Shown here: positions 26,383 through 34,681 of the stretch, in pieces
How positions within the stretch are numbered: the stretch's first letter is position 1
Layout: the number at the start of each line of letters is the position of its first letter
Origin: CBDHEY01 sp965262305
GTDB lineage: Bacteria; Pseudomonadota; Gammaproteobacteria; Pseudomonadales; Cellvibrionaceae
Direction of reading: 5' to 3'
NCBI GenBank assembly: GCA_965262305.1
Contig: CBDHEY010000004.1
Location: forward strand, 1,116,001-1,180,000
DNA length: 64,000 nucleotides
Made by a program: the position numbers and the translations under genes
Notes under the pieces: model-generated
Seen by the model: the letters and a program-made list of their open reading frames with translations, nothing else
What the model was told of the DNA's origin: nothing
Database searches by the model: none

Positions 26383-26768
26383 CTTTTTCCGCTTAATTTA
26401 ACTAGCTTAAATGCAAAGCGTTTTAACTTGCCCCAATAAAAGATAGGTGTCTAAAACTGTATTTAAATAAAATATTATTTCCAGTCTGTGCCATTTTACA
26501 CGACTCTGATTAGCAAAAACCTTTCCAAACTAAAAAAAGTCTCATATAAACCTGCTATGCCAATGCGATTAATCGCTGAAGTGTAAAAAATATGCTGTCT
26601 TGGGCTTCGAAATGGTTGCAATTTCATCAAACTCTCAATAGAATACGCCGCCCTTAGCGGAGCCCATTTTGCTTTGTTAAGCGAGTACTCATTTTTTTTA
26701 AGTACTCGAATCAAATATCTCCTTGCTTCACCTCAAATTGAGGGAGGCTTAACCCGTAGGGAGCAATA
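26383..26768. promoter_or_regulatory. Promoter and leader region of the rpsF operon
   Basis: 386 bases between divergent genes. The leader holds a hairpin CGAGTACT/AGTACTCG (26682-26708), a small hairpin CCTCA/TGAGG (26729-26741) and then TTAACCCGTAGGGAGC directly before the rpsF ATG. S6:S18 autoregulatory leaders use a bulged CCG next to the start; this segment resembles that arrangement, but the identification is tentative. Confidence 0.4.
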
Positions 26769-27224
26769 ATGCGTCACTATGAAATTGTGTTTCTGGTCCA
26801 CCCTGACCAGAGCGAACAGGTGCCCGGCATGGTCGAGCGCTATTCAAATACTGTTACCTCCAGTGGTGGTGCAGTGCATAGAATGGAAGATTGGGGTCGT
26901 CGTCAACTTGCCTACTCCATAAATAAAATTCATAAAGCGCACTATATTTTGATGAATATAGAGTGTACTGAAGAAGCCCTAGAAGAGCTTACTACCAATT
27001 TCCGTTATAACGATGCTATCTTGCGTAATATGGTTATTCGAACAGATGAAGCTATTACTGGTGAATCGCCAATTATGAAAGCGGAAAAAGAAAGTCGCGA
27101 ACGTAAGCAGCGTAATGATCGCCGTGCTGAAGAATCTGAAGCAGTGCGAGAAGCTCCGGAGTCTTTTGAAGCGACTGATACTGAGACTGAGCAAACAACT
27201 GAAACTGGAAGCGAGGAGGTTTAA
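26769..27224 (+). CDS. rpsF: 30S ribosomal protein S6
   Basis: 151 residues. The core (1-100) is typical: MRHYEIVFLVHPDQSEQVPGMVERY, DWGRRQLAYSINKIHKAHYILMNIE. Beyond about residue 100 it has a long charged tail rich in Glu, Arg and Thr, longer than most S6 proteins. S6 binds S18 on the 30S platform. GGGAGC precedes the ATG. First gene of rpsF-rpsR-membrane protein-rplI. Confidence 0.97.
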   Translation: MRHYEIVFLVHPDQSEQVPGMVERYSNTVTSSGGAVHRMEDWGRRQLAYSINKIHKAHYILMNIECTEEALEELTTNFRYNDAILRNMVIRTDEAITGESPIMKAEKESRERKQRNDRRAEESEAVREAPESFEATDTETEQTTETGSEEV

Positions 27225-27226
27225 TC

Positions 27227-27457
27227 ATGGCACGTTTTTTCCGTCGTCGTAAATTTTGTCGTTTCACAGCTGAAGGTGTGAAGCAAATTGACTATAAAGA
27301 TTTAGATACTTTAAAAGCCTATGTTTCCGAGACTGGAAAGATTGTTCCAAGTCGCATAACTGGAACCAAGGCTAAGTATCAACGCCAGTTGGCTACTGCA
27401 ATAAAACGTGCTCGTTATATTGCACTAATACCATATACAGATAGTCACGATAATTAA
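27227..27457 (+). CDS. rpsR: 30S ribosomal protein S18
   Basis: 76 residues, highly basic, with RRRKFCRFTAEGVKQIDYKD, ITGTKAKYQRQLATAIKRARYIALIPYT, matching S18 throughout. ATG begins two bases after the rpsF stop, preceded by GAGGAGG within rpsF. Confidence 0.98.
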   Translation: MARFFRRRKFCRFTAEGVKQIDYKDLDTLKAYVSETGKIVPSRITGTKAKYQRQLATAIKRARYIALIPYTDSHDN

Positions 27458-27476
27458 TAAACTGAGAGCCTAATTT

Positions 27477-28355
27477 ATGATTCGTCCTCTGGCCGAATTC
27501 ATTATGCGAGGGCGTGTATCTGCAATATCTATTGCTCTTATAGGTAGCTGGGTACCCATTTTGACTCAAGCAACGCTTGGGTTAGTGACGCTTCGCAAAG
27601 GCTGGCAGGAAGGAATACTTATAACATTGTGGGCGGTTCTGCCTACATTAGTAGGGCTTTGGGTAGGGGATGTTGGCCGCACTTTGGTTTATGCAAGTGT
27701 CGGTGCAATACTTGTTTCCTACATAGTTGCGGGAGTGCTGCGGGCCACCATATCTTGGCCAGCAACTTTAACTGCACTAGTCGCATGCAGTACCTTGGCT
27801 TCATTATTGGTATATGTATCGGTTCCTGATATTTCAGGAGAAGTGACCGAATTTTTTAAGCAGCTAATCAGTGGCGCTAATGAGCAATCTGATGCGAAAG
27901 CTGAGGCAAAAATTCAAGAGTTGCTTACTTCTTGGAATGCGCAAAAGATTACCGGTATGGTGGCCTTTTGGATAGCCATTAGCGCGCTACTAGGAGTTTT
28001 GGTTGCGCGTTGGTGGCAAGCAATGCTCTATAACCCGGGTGGTTTTAGAGATGAGTTTCAAAACATTCGACTTACGCCGTTAGTATCTGGCGTCAGCTTA
28101 CTCGCTGCACTTTATTCTATTAATAGTGGTAGTGACTACGAGTTTTGGACCAACCTGTTTATATTGCCCCTTCTTGTGGCCGGGTTAGGATTAGTGCACT
28201 GCGCATTAACAAAATATAACAGTAATACTGGGGTTGTCGTCGTCGTTTATTTGGCGTTGCTCCTTATACCACCTTTAGCGCTCTTCGTGGCATTTGCTGG
28301 AGCGACCGATGTGTGGCTCGATTATAGAAAACGATTTAATTTGATGCAGCGTTAG
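27477..28355 (+). CDS. Polytopic membrane protein between rpsR and rplI
   Basis: 292 residues with about eight hydrophobic segments and no catalytic motif I recognise. A membrane protein of this size in this exact slot is common in Pseudomonas relatives (DUF2232/YybS-like). Function unknown; position suggests only cotranscription with ribosomal genes. Confidence 0.75.
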   Translation: MIRPLAEFIMRGRVSAISIALIGSWVPILTQATLGLVTLRKGWQEGILITLWAVLPTLVGLWVGDVGRTLVYASVGAILVSYIVAGVLRATISWPATLTALVACSTLASLLVYVSVPDISGEVTEFFKQLISGANEQSDAKAEAKIQELLTSWNAQKITGMVAFWIAISALLGVLVARWWQAMLYNPGGFRDEFQNIRLTPLVSGVSLLAALYSINSGSDYEFWTNLFILPLLVAGLGLVHCALTKYNSNTGVVVVVYLALLLIPPLALFVAFAGATDVWLDYRKRFNLMQR

Positions 28356-28383
28356 CTGTTTTTGCAAATAAGAGGAAAACGAG

Positions 28384-28830
28384 ATGGAAGTTATTCTGCT
28401 CGAGAAAGTAGGTAAGTTAGGTACTGTTGGAGATAAGGTCAATGTTAAAGCGGGTTTTGGCCGTAATTACCTTATTCCACAGGGTAAGGCTGTGGCTGCT
28501 ACGTCAACAAATCTGGAAGAATTTGAAGCGAGACGTGCTGAGTTAGAAGCGGCTGCAAGCGATAAATTAACGTCAGCGCAGGGTCGTGCGAAATTGCTTG
28601 ATGAACTTACGGTAACTATTACAGCTAATGCTGGTGACGAAGGTAAGCTTTTTGGCTCAATTGGTACGCGTGATATTGCAGATGCGATTACTGCTGCAGG
28701 CGTTGAAGTAGCAAAAGCTGAAGTAAAGCTTCCAGAAGGTACTTTGCGTGAAGTGGGTGAATTTGATATAGATATCCAGTTACACGTGGAAGTGATTCAA
28801 TCTGTAAAGATTATTATTGAAGCTGAATAA
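28384..28830 (+). CDS. rplI: 50S ribosomal protein L9
   Basis: 148 residues, with the MEVILLEKVGKLGTVGDKVNVKAGFGRNYLIPQGKA N-terminal domain, long connecting helix rich in Ala/Glu, and C-terminal KLFGSIGTRDIADAI domain. AGAGGA precedes the ATG. A terminator follows at 28865. Confidence 0.98.
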   Translation: MEVILLEKVGKLGTVGDKVNVKAGFGRNYLIPQGKAVAATSTNLEEFEARRAELEAAASDKLTSAQGRAKLLDELTVTITANAGDEGKLFGSIGTRDIADAITAAGVEVAKAEVKLPEGTLREVGEFDIDIQLHVEVIQSVKIIIEAE

Positions 28831-28864
28831 ACTACATTAATCTATTCTTCCTCTCCGGTAAAAT

Positions 28865-28908
28865 AGGTGCATTTTCAAAGCGATGCTTTGTTTTGCACCT
28901 GTTTTTTT
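28865..28908 (+). terminator. Intrinsic terminator after rplI
   Basis: Stem AGGTGCA/TGCACCT with an inner CAAAGC/GCTTTG helix, followed by G and seven T. Confidence 0.9.
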
Positions 28909-28968
28909 GTGTATGATAATACGCAAAAGAGTTAAACCAATTTCAATTCTAATCAACTAGTTTATTCA

Positions 28969-30381
28969 ATGTCGGAAACGGAATCGGGTAGTTCGTTAGA
29001 CTTAGCCGCTGATACAGAACTACCTCAGCCCACTCAAAGTAATCCACCGCCTCATTCGATTGAAGCAGAGCAATCGGTTCTGGGAGGGCTATTACAGGAC
29101 TCTACAAATTTTGATTCCGTATTGGAGCAGGTTTCAGACGTAGATTTTTTCCGGGCGCCACATAGTCAAATTTTTCGCACCATGGCGCTGTTGGTAGAAG
29201 AAGAATTGCCAATAGACGTTATAACAGTATCCGAAAAACTCCAGTCAAGAAATGAATTAGAGAGTGCTGGAGGCCTAGAATACCTTACCGATCTCGCCAC
29301 TAATGTGCCTAGCAGTGCAAATGTTGTCGCTTATGCAAAAATCGTCAGAGAAAGAGCGACTTTGAGACTTTTGATTTCCGCGGCGACGGAAATTAGTCGT
29401 GCTAGCTATAACCCTTCGGGAATGGGCTCGAACGAGTTACTCCAATTTGCTGAACAGCGAGTTTTGGAGATCGCAGAAGAAAGGCCAAAGGAAGGAGGGT
29501 TTGAAGATGTCACAACATTACTCAAGAAAACAGTAGAAAAAATTGATGAGCTGTTTAGTTCCGATGGCAATCTCACAGGTATTCCTACGGGGATTTCAGA
29601 TTTAGATGAAAAGACTTCAGGCTGGCAAAGTGGTGAACTCGTTGTGTTAGCTGCGCGTCCATCAATGGGGAAAACCGCGTTGGCGCTTAACTTTGTTGAA
29701 GCAGCCATAATGCACTCGCAAAAACCTGCTCTTGTATTCAGTATGGAGATGCCTGCAGACTCGTTAGTCATGAGAATGCTTTCTTCGATTGGTCGCATAG
29801 ATCAAGGGCGGCTGAGAAATGGAAAACTCACCGAAGAAGATTGGCCCAAGCTCGAAATGGCGGCCAGAAAAATTAAAGACACAAAGTTATTTATCGATGA
29901 TACCGCAGCACTCACGCCAAACGAAGTTCGCGCCAGAGTTAAACGCGTAGTGCGTGAACACGGTGAGCCATCAATTATTATGGTGGATTACTTGCAGCTT
30001 ATGCATGTTGGCGGAACTAATGAAGGCCGTACTCAAGAAATTTCCGAAATATCGCGTTCGATGAAAGCGTTAGCAAGGGAATATGAATGCCCTGTGATTG
30101 CACTTTCGCAGTTAAATCGTGGCGTAGAACAACGGCCGAATAAGCGTCCAATGAACTCCGATTTAAGAGAGTCGGGCGCTATTGAGCAGGATGCTGACGT
30201 AATACTATTTATCTATCGTGATGAATATTATAACGAAGAAAGCCCCGATAAAGGAATTGCCGAGCTGATTATCGGTAAACAACGTAATGGCGAGATAGGC
30301 ACTGTTAAAGCCGCATTCGTAGGCAAATTCACTCGATTTGATAACCTTGCTCCAGAGTACTTTCAAGATATGCCTAATTAA
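28969..30381 (+). CDS. dnaB: Replicative DNA helicase
   Basis: Hexameric helicase at the replication fork. 470 residues: N-terminal domain (PPHSIEAEQSVLGGLLQD) and C-terminal RecA-like domain with Walker A RPSMGKTALALN, Walker B IIMVDYLQLM, and DLRESGAIEQDADVILF. Full length with no intein or insertion. Standard position after rplI. Confidence 0.97.
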   Translation: MSETESGSSLDLAADTELPQPTQSNPPPHSIEAEQSVLGGLLQDSTNFDSVLEQVSDVDFFRAPHSQIFRTMALLVEEELPIDVITVSEKLQSRNELESAGGLEYLTDLATNVPSSANVVAYAKIVRERATLRLLISAATEISRASYNPSGMGSNELLQFAEQRVLEIAEERPKEGGFEDVTTLLKKTVEKIDELFSSDGNLTGIPTGISDLDEKTSGWQSGELVVLAARPSMGKTALALNFVEAAIMHSQKPALVFSMEMPADSLVMRMLSSIGRIDQGRLRNGKLTEEDWPKLEMAARKIKDTKLFIDDTAALTPNEVRARVKRVVREHGEPSIIMVDYLQLMHVGGTNEGRTQEISEISRSMKALAREYECPVIALSQLNRGVEQRPNKRPMNSDLRESGAIEQDADVILFIYRDEYYNEESPDKGIAELIIGKQRNGEIGTVKAAFVGKFTRFDNLAPEYFQDMPN

Positions 30382-30398
30382 TGTAACAGGTGTCTATT

Positions 30399-31253
30399 AT
30401 GGAACTCTTTCACCACATTAAAAGCCTAAAATCCGTATTACACCAACAGAGATCTGAAGGTAAGCGGATTAGCCTAGTTCCGACTATGGGTAATCTGCAT
30501 AACGGCCATATTGAGCTTGTTAAAACTGCCCGTGAGAATGCTGATTTTGTGGTCGCAAGCATTTTTGTTAATCGTCTTCAATTTGGGTTAAATGAGGACT
30601 GGGATCGATATCCTCGTACGTTGGAAGAGGATGCAAGGAAACTAAAAAACGTGGGTTGTGATTGCTTGTTTTGTCCTGATGAGCAAGAAATTTACCCTAA
30701 TGGGATGGATGAGCAAACTCGCGTCATAGTACCTAGTATGTCGAGTATTTTGTGTGGTGCTAGTCGTCCTGGACATTTTGAGGGCGTAACCACGGTAGTG
30801 ACAAAGTTATTTAATATTGTGGAACCGGATAACGCAATATTTGGTATTAAGGACTTTCAGCAATTGGCTATAATTCGACGTATGGTAGAAGATCTTTGTA
30901 TGCCGGTTGAAATTATTGCAGGAGATATTGTTCGCGAGAAAGATGGATTGGCCATGAGTTCCAGGAACAACTTCCTAATGCAAGAAGAGCGTCCGCGTGC
31001 AAATCAATTGAACCGTTCAATCAATTGGATTGCTCAGAGGCTCGGAGACGGGGAAACTAACTTTTCTGAGTTAGAGCAAGAAGCGAAAACGCAAATTGAA
31101 GCGGCTGGTTTTCGCTCTGATTATATAAGTATTCGCAACAGCAAAACGTTGGAATTGGCGGCTGTTGACGATATTAATTTAACAGTGCTTGGTGCCATGT
31201 ACACCGAAAAAGCGCGATTAATTGATAATGTTTCTGTTAGCATTAGCCGCTAA
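30399..31253 (+). CDS. panC: Pantothenate synthetase (pantoate-beta-alanine ligase)
   Basis: Joins pantoate and beta-alanine with ATP. 284 residues. Motifs: VPTMGNLHNGH (the HIGH-type motif; Asn and Asn replace the commoner Ala and Glu), SIFVNRLQFG, RPGHFEGVTTVVTKLFNIV and the KMSxS-like AMSSRN loop. ATG at 30399 follows ACAGG and matches family length; a GTG at 30390 would add three residues. panD follows 20 bases later. Confidence 0.95.
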   Translation: MELFHHIKSLKSVLHQQRSEGKRISLVPTMGNLHNGHIELVKTARENADFVVASIFVNRLQFGLNEDWDRYPRTLEEDARKLKNVGCDCLFCPDEQEIYPNGMDEQTRVIVPSMSSILCGASRPGHFEGVTTVVTKLFNIVEPDNAIFGIKDFQQLAIIRRMVEDLCMPVEIIAGDIVREKDGLAMSSRNNFLMQEERPRANQLNRSINWIAQRLGDGETNFSELEQEAKTQIEAAGFRSDYISIRNSKTLELAAVDDINLTVLGAMYTEKARLIDNVSVSISR

Positions 31254-31273
31254 TAGTTGTTGAGGTTTACATC

Positions 31274-31654
31274 ATGCAAATTACACTATTAAAAGCAAAG
31301 CTGCACATGGCTTGTGTAACGCAAGCAGAACTCTGGTATGACGGATCCTGTGCAATAGATGCCGAGTTGTTAAAGTTGGCAGGATTGCGCGAGTTTGAAA
31401 AAATTGAAATATATAATGTTGATAACGGCGAGCGATTTTCAACTTATATTATTTTGGCTGAAGCTGGATCTAAAACAATTTCTATGAACGGTGCCGCTGC
31501 CAGGAAGGTTCAAGTGGGTGACCGTATTATTATTGCGGCTTATGGCCAACTCGACGAAACTGAAGCAGATAATTTTAAACCAAAATTAGTTTATCTTAAC
31601 CCTGATAATTCAGTAGAGCGCACTACCAATACCATCCCTGTTCAGGTTGCTTAG
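31274..31654 (+). CDS. panD: Aspartate 1-decarboxylase precursor
   Basis: Pyruvoyl enzyme making beta-alanine for PanC. 126 residues. The self-cleavage site Gly24-Ser25 in YDGSCAID is intact, and the NGAAARKVQVGDRIIIAAYG region is typical. Coupled with panC in function and transcription (TGAGGT upstream of ATG). Confidence 0.96.
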   Translation: MQITLLKAKLHMACVTQAELWYDGSCAIDAELLKLAGLREFEKIEIYNVDNGERFSTYIILAEAGSKTISMNGAAARKVQVGDRIIIAAYGQLDETEADNFKPKLVYLNPDNSVERTTNTIPVQVA

Positions 31655-32056
31655 AATCTAGATATTTATTAGTTTTTATCTTGAATTGGATTAGTTCTTC
31701 TTTCTATCATTACAAGTTTACCCTTTTAGTTTTTTCCATGGTTTAATATTGCGAGATTACGACTTTTATCCACTTTGATCGTTCTGTTACTTCTGTTTAC
31801 GCTTTTTCTTCTAAATTTATAATTTGTTTGATTCCGTCTTTCTACTTTCAATTCACGTCAATAACTCTTTTGCATTTTAGGAATCTCCGATTAATTGTGA
31901 TGGCTTTAACTTTTTTTCTAGCGTTAGTTGGATGATTGAATTTTCAATTAGAAAATCCTGACGTTTGTCCAAAATGAATGTTAAATGCATCACTCATTTT
32001 GACTAGATTAGAACTTAGTATGTAAAAAAATAAAAACCTTGTGGGAATACATTCAA
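31655..32056. other. Gene-free stretch before the CAP protein gene
   Basis: About 400 T-rich bases. No coding frame, terminator or repeat that I can support; probably carries the promoter of the secreted CAP-domain gene. Confidence 0.5.
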
Positions 32057-33496
32057 ATGAATCTAAAAAAATTCATAATTATTTTTTTCTTTTTGGTCTA
32101 TTCAATTAGCGCCGCTGCTCAAGAAGAATTCTATATCGTACACAAACCTACTCAATCAAAAATGCAGGTTTGTGATGGCGTAAATGGTCGACCAGTGACA
32201 AGTCGCCCATTTACATTCACTGGTCCTTGCGTTCGATTTTTACAAGAAGTTAATGGTGAGTATTTCCATATCAGAAGTGTTCATGCCAATAAATTGTTAA
32301 AACCAGATACTGTAGAAAATGGATCAGCAATTTCGATTCAGCCTGCACACTGGCGTGGTAATTGGACTCAATGGTCTTATATTGATCGCGGTGATGGCTA
32401 TGGGCACATTGCCAATAGGGCAACAGGTAAGTATATATATTTGAGTGCTACTAGCCGTTCGAATATTTCTCAGCAGCCGTCAGCTTGGCGTGGGGACTAT
32501 ACCAGGTGGGCATTCCAGTCGGTAAATAGCGCTACCTCTGCACCTGCGCCCACGTCAGAACCCACTTCCTTACCCACTAGCGAACCAACTTTAGCACCGA
32601 CTGAAACTCCGGTTCCTGTTACGCCAGCCCCCACAACAGAGCCAACACCGATAATTACCTCTACTCCGACTCCAACTATTGCTCCTACCGCACTGCCAAC
32701 ACCTTTCGCCACAAGTACTCCTCAACCAACTCCAATTGCAACACCGACTATGGCTCCTCCTGCAGATAATCATACGGTACTTGATTGCGGTCCACCACGT
32801 GGAGGAATAACAGGTAATCGTCTCGACAATGAAGCGAAGGCATACCTTCTATGTTTGCATAACCAAACTCGATCAGAGGTAGCTTTAAATCAGTTTCAAG
32901 GTGTATCCGGCTTACTTCCAGCAGCTAGTAATATGATTCGTTTGCAATGGGATCCTAAACTTGAGCAGGTTGCTCAAAATTATGCTGAGCGTTGCGTGTT
33001 TGAACACAATCCTAATCGCAGCGCTGAATACAATGATCTCAATCCTACCGATATAAACGGTAATCTTTACGTAAGAGACGTTTCTGTAGGTGAAAACCTT
33101 GCTGCTGCTGGATCATCCAATTTAAGTTCTGCCAGTATTGTTCAAGCAATGAATGGTTATGCTAACTGGGTTGATGAAGGTGGAAGCTACTCTTATGGTC
33201 AATTACAAGTGAACGATTTCTGTGATGCAAGGACCTGTGGTCACTTTACTCAAGTGATTTGGGCTGGAACACATAAAGTGGGTTGTGCTGTGAATTATTG
33301 TCGTCGGGGCACCGTATTTGATCGTTTCGATAGTACCATCTTAGTTTGTAATTATGCTCCAGCTGGAAATTTCTTACGAAGGGTGCCTTATGAATCGGCT
33401 TCTTCAGCGGAAGAGGTCTGTACTACTTCGCCTTCAGAACAAAGTGATTGTTCTAATGGTTTAAGTTCTTCACCCAGTTATACAACTGGCTTGTAA
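32057..33496 (+). CDS. Secreted RICIN-like plus CAP (SCP/PR-1) domain protein
   Basis: 479 residues. Signal peptide (to about AAAQ at 21); a beta-trefoil-like segment (about 22-155) with repeats such as YIVHKPTQSKMQV and HIANRATGKYIYL, resembling carbohydrate-binding RICIN modules; a Pro/Thr-rich linker (about 160-240); and a CAP domain (about 265-450) with VGENLAAA, CGHFTQVIWAGT and LVCNYAPAGNF. Several cysteines suggest disulfides. CAP proteins bind sterols or cleave peptides; role here unknown. Domain plus linker design resembles secreted polysaccharide-targeted proteins of Cellvibrionaceae. ATG at 32057 gives a clean signal peptide; a TTG at 32039 is less likely. Confidence 0.82.
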   Translation: MNLKKFIIIFFFLVYSISAAAQEEFYIVHKPTQSKMQVCDGVNGRPVTSRPFTFTGPCVRFLQEVNGEYFHIRSVHANKLLKPDTVENGSAISIQPAHWRGNWTQWSYIDRGDGYGHIANRATGKYIYLSATSRSNISQQPSAWRGDYTRWAFQSVNSATSAPAPTSEPTSLPTSEPTLAPTETPVPVTPAPTTEPTPIITSTPTPTIAPTALPTPFATSTPQPTPIATPTMAPPADNHTVLDCGPPRGGITGNRLDNEAKAYLLCLHNQTRSEVALNQFQGVSGLLPAASNMIRLQWDPKLEQVAQNYAERCVFEHNPNRSAEYNDLNPTDINGNLYVRDVSVGENLAAAGSSNLSSASIVQAMNGYANWVDEGGSYSYGQLQVNDFCDARTCGHFTQVIWAGTHKVGCAVNYCRRGTVFDRFDSTILVCNYAPAGNFLRRVPYESASSAEEVCTTSPSEQSDCSNGLSSSPSYTTGL

Positions 33497-34681
33497 CATT
33501 CTATTTTAGGCAACAAATTTCTTGCATCTTAATAGTGCGATATGGACATCGCGCTTTCTAATTTTTGTTTCTCTTAGGTGTATCTATCATTAAGGTGTTA
33601 TGCGATCAGCGCTTTAATGGCTTAATACTCTAATAAAAATTACGCTAGTTTTTAGATTTCTGTTAAAGCAATCTCCGATTGTCATATTGATTCCCTGTTA
33701 ATAATTTTTTATTAGCTCTTTCTTGGTTTTCTCTACTTTTGTTAATTGAATTACTTTGAGATTTATTGTTGTTTGGATTTCGATGTTGTGTCAGTGAGCC
33801 TTTTTGAGATCTTGGTCGACTAAATAATTTTAACTTATCCGTTTTATTGTGATGCTCTGAAGGAGTTTTATCTTTAAATTCTCCTTTTTTATCTTCACTA
33901 TGCTTAAATTCCTCAGAAGTAACTAGTGATTGTACTGGTAAATTTTTCTTGTCTATTTGTTTGGATTTATCGTCTGTATATTCAGTGTTATTAAGTAACC
34001 TTAAACATTCTTTTTCAATATTTTTTATCGAAAAAAATATAGCTTGAGTATTGCAGTAAAAGAATGATTTTCAAGAAAGCAAAAAGAAGAACAGGGCTGT
34101 AAAAAAATATTTGAAAATTTTTATGATTTTTGGGAATTATCGAATAAAAATATTAAATGCCACTTTCGAAGAAAAAAGAATTTAGATGCAATGCGTTGTT
34201 GTATTTAATGCAAGAACATATTAATTGGAGACACGGCAGCAAGGTTTTATGAAAGTATTATGAATGCACTTAGATTAAAACCGTCTATACCAAATTAGCT
34301 AGACGGTGACATTTAATTCGTCGTTTGAGAAAGTTTACGAAACAGTGTCTCAAAAAAATACAATTAGCTTGCATCAGGATGGATTAACTAGGCTGATATT
34401 TTACAACGATATTGAACTTTAGACTAAAGGAAGGTTTGTATTATCTGTTTGATTTTTTTATCAGGATAGCCTCGGTTTTGTTATCGTTTTAGGTCAGGTA
34501 CTTTGTAACAATTTCACTTTAGAAAGTGATTATTGCTTGGTCACGTTGCTTGTCGCATTTTTAATTATTGTGGTTCCAAGGTCAATCCTGCATTTACTCG
34601 TTTTTATTCATGCTATACAGTTCTACCTGAAAATAAAAATTCCTATTTGGTGCTAATAATAACGATTGGGGAGTGACCCGT
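33497..34681. other. Long AT-rich intergenic region before acs
   Basis: About 1.2 kb between the CAP protein gene and acs. It contains one long start-less reading frame on the reverse strand (33663-34070, listed separately) and an 8-bp inverted repeat ACCGTCTA/TAGACGGT at 34280-34307. No other gene, tRNA or terminator is evident. The acs promoter must lie at its right end. Confidence 0.5.
33663..34070 (-). pseudogene. Start-less reverse-strand reading frame, possible gene remnant
   Basis: Reading leftward, 135 sense codons are open from just after a TGA (complement at 34071-34073) to a TAA at 33663-33665. The frame contains no ATG, GTG or usable TTG start. The translation is rich in Lys, Asn, Ser and Gln (for example KTPSEHHNKTDKLKLF and SNSINKSRENQERANKK), low-complexity and probably disordered. 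It may be the C-terminal remains of a gene or a chance open stretch in AT-rich DNA. Confidence 0.22.

Noticed and set aside
32497..32712. Reverse-strand Gly/Val-rich frame
   Set aside because: Complement of the Pro/Thr linker codons of the CAP protein; no independent support.
34280..34307. Inverted repeat ACCGTCTA/TAGACGGT as a terminator
   Set aside because: No T-run follows and no gene ends nearby.
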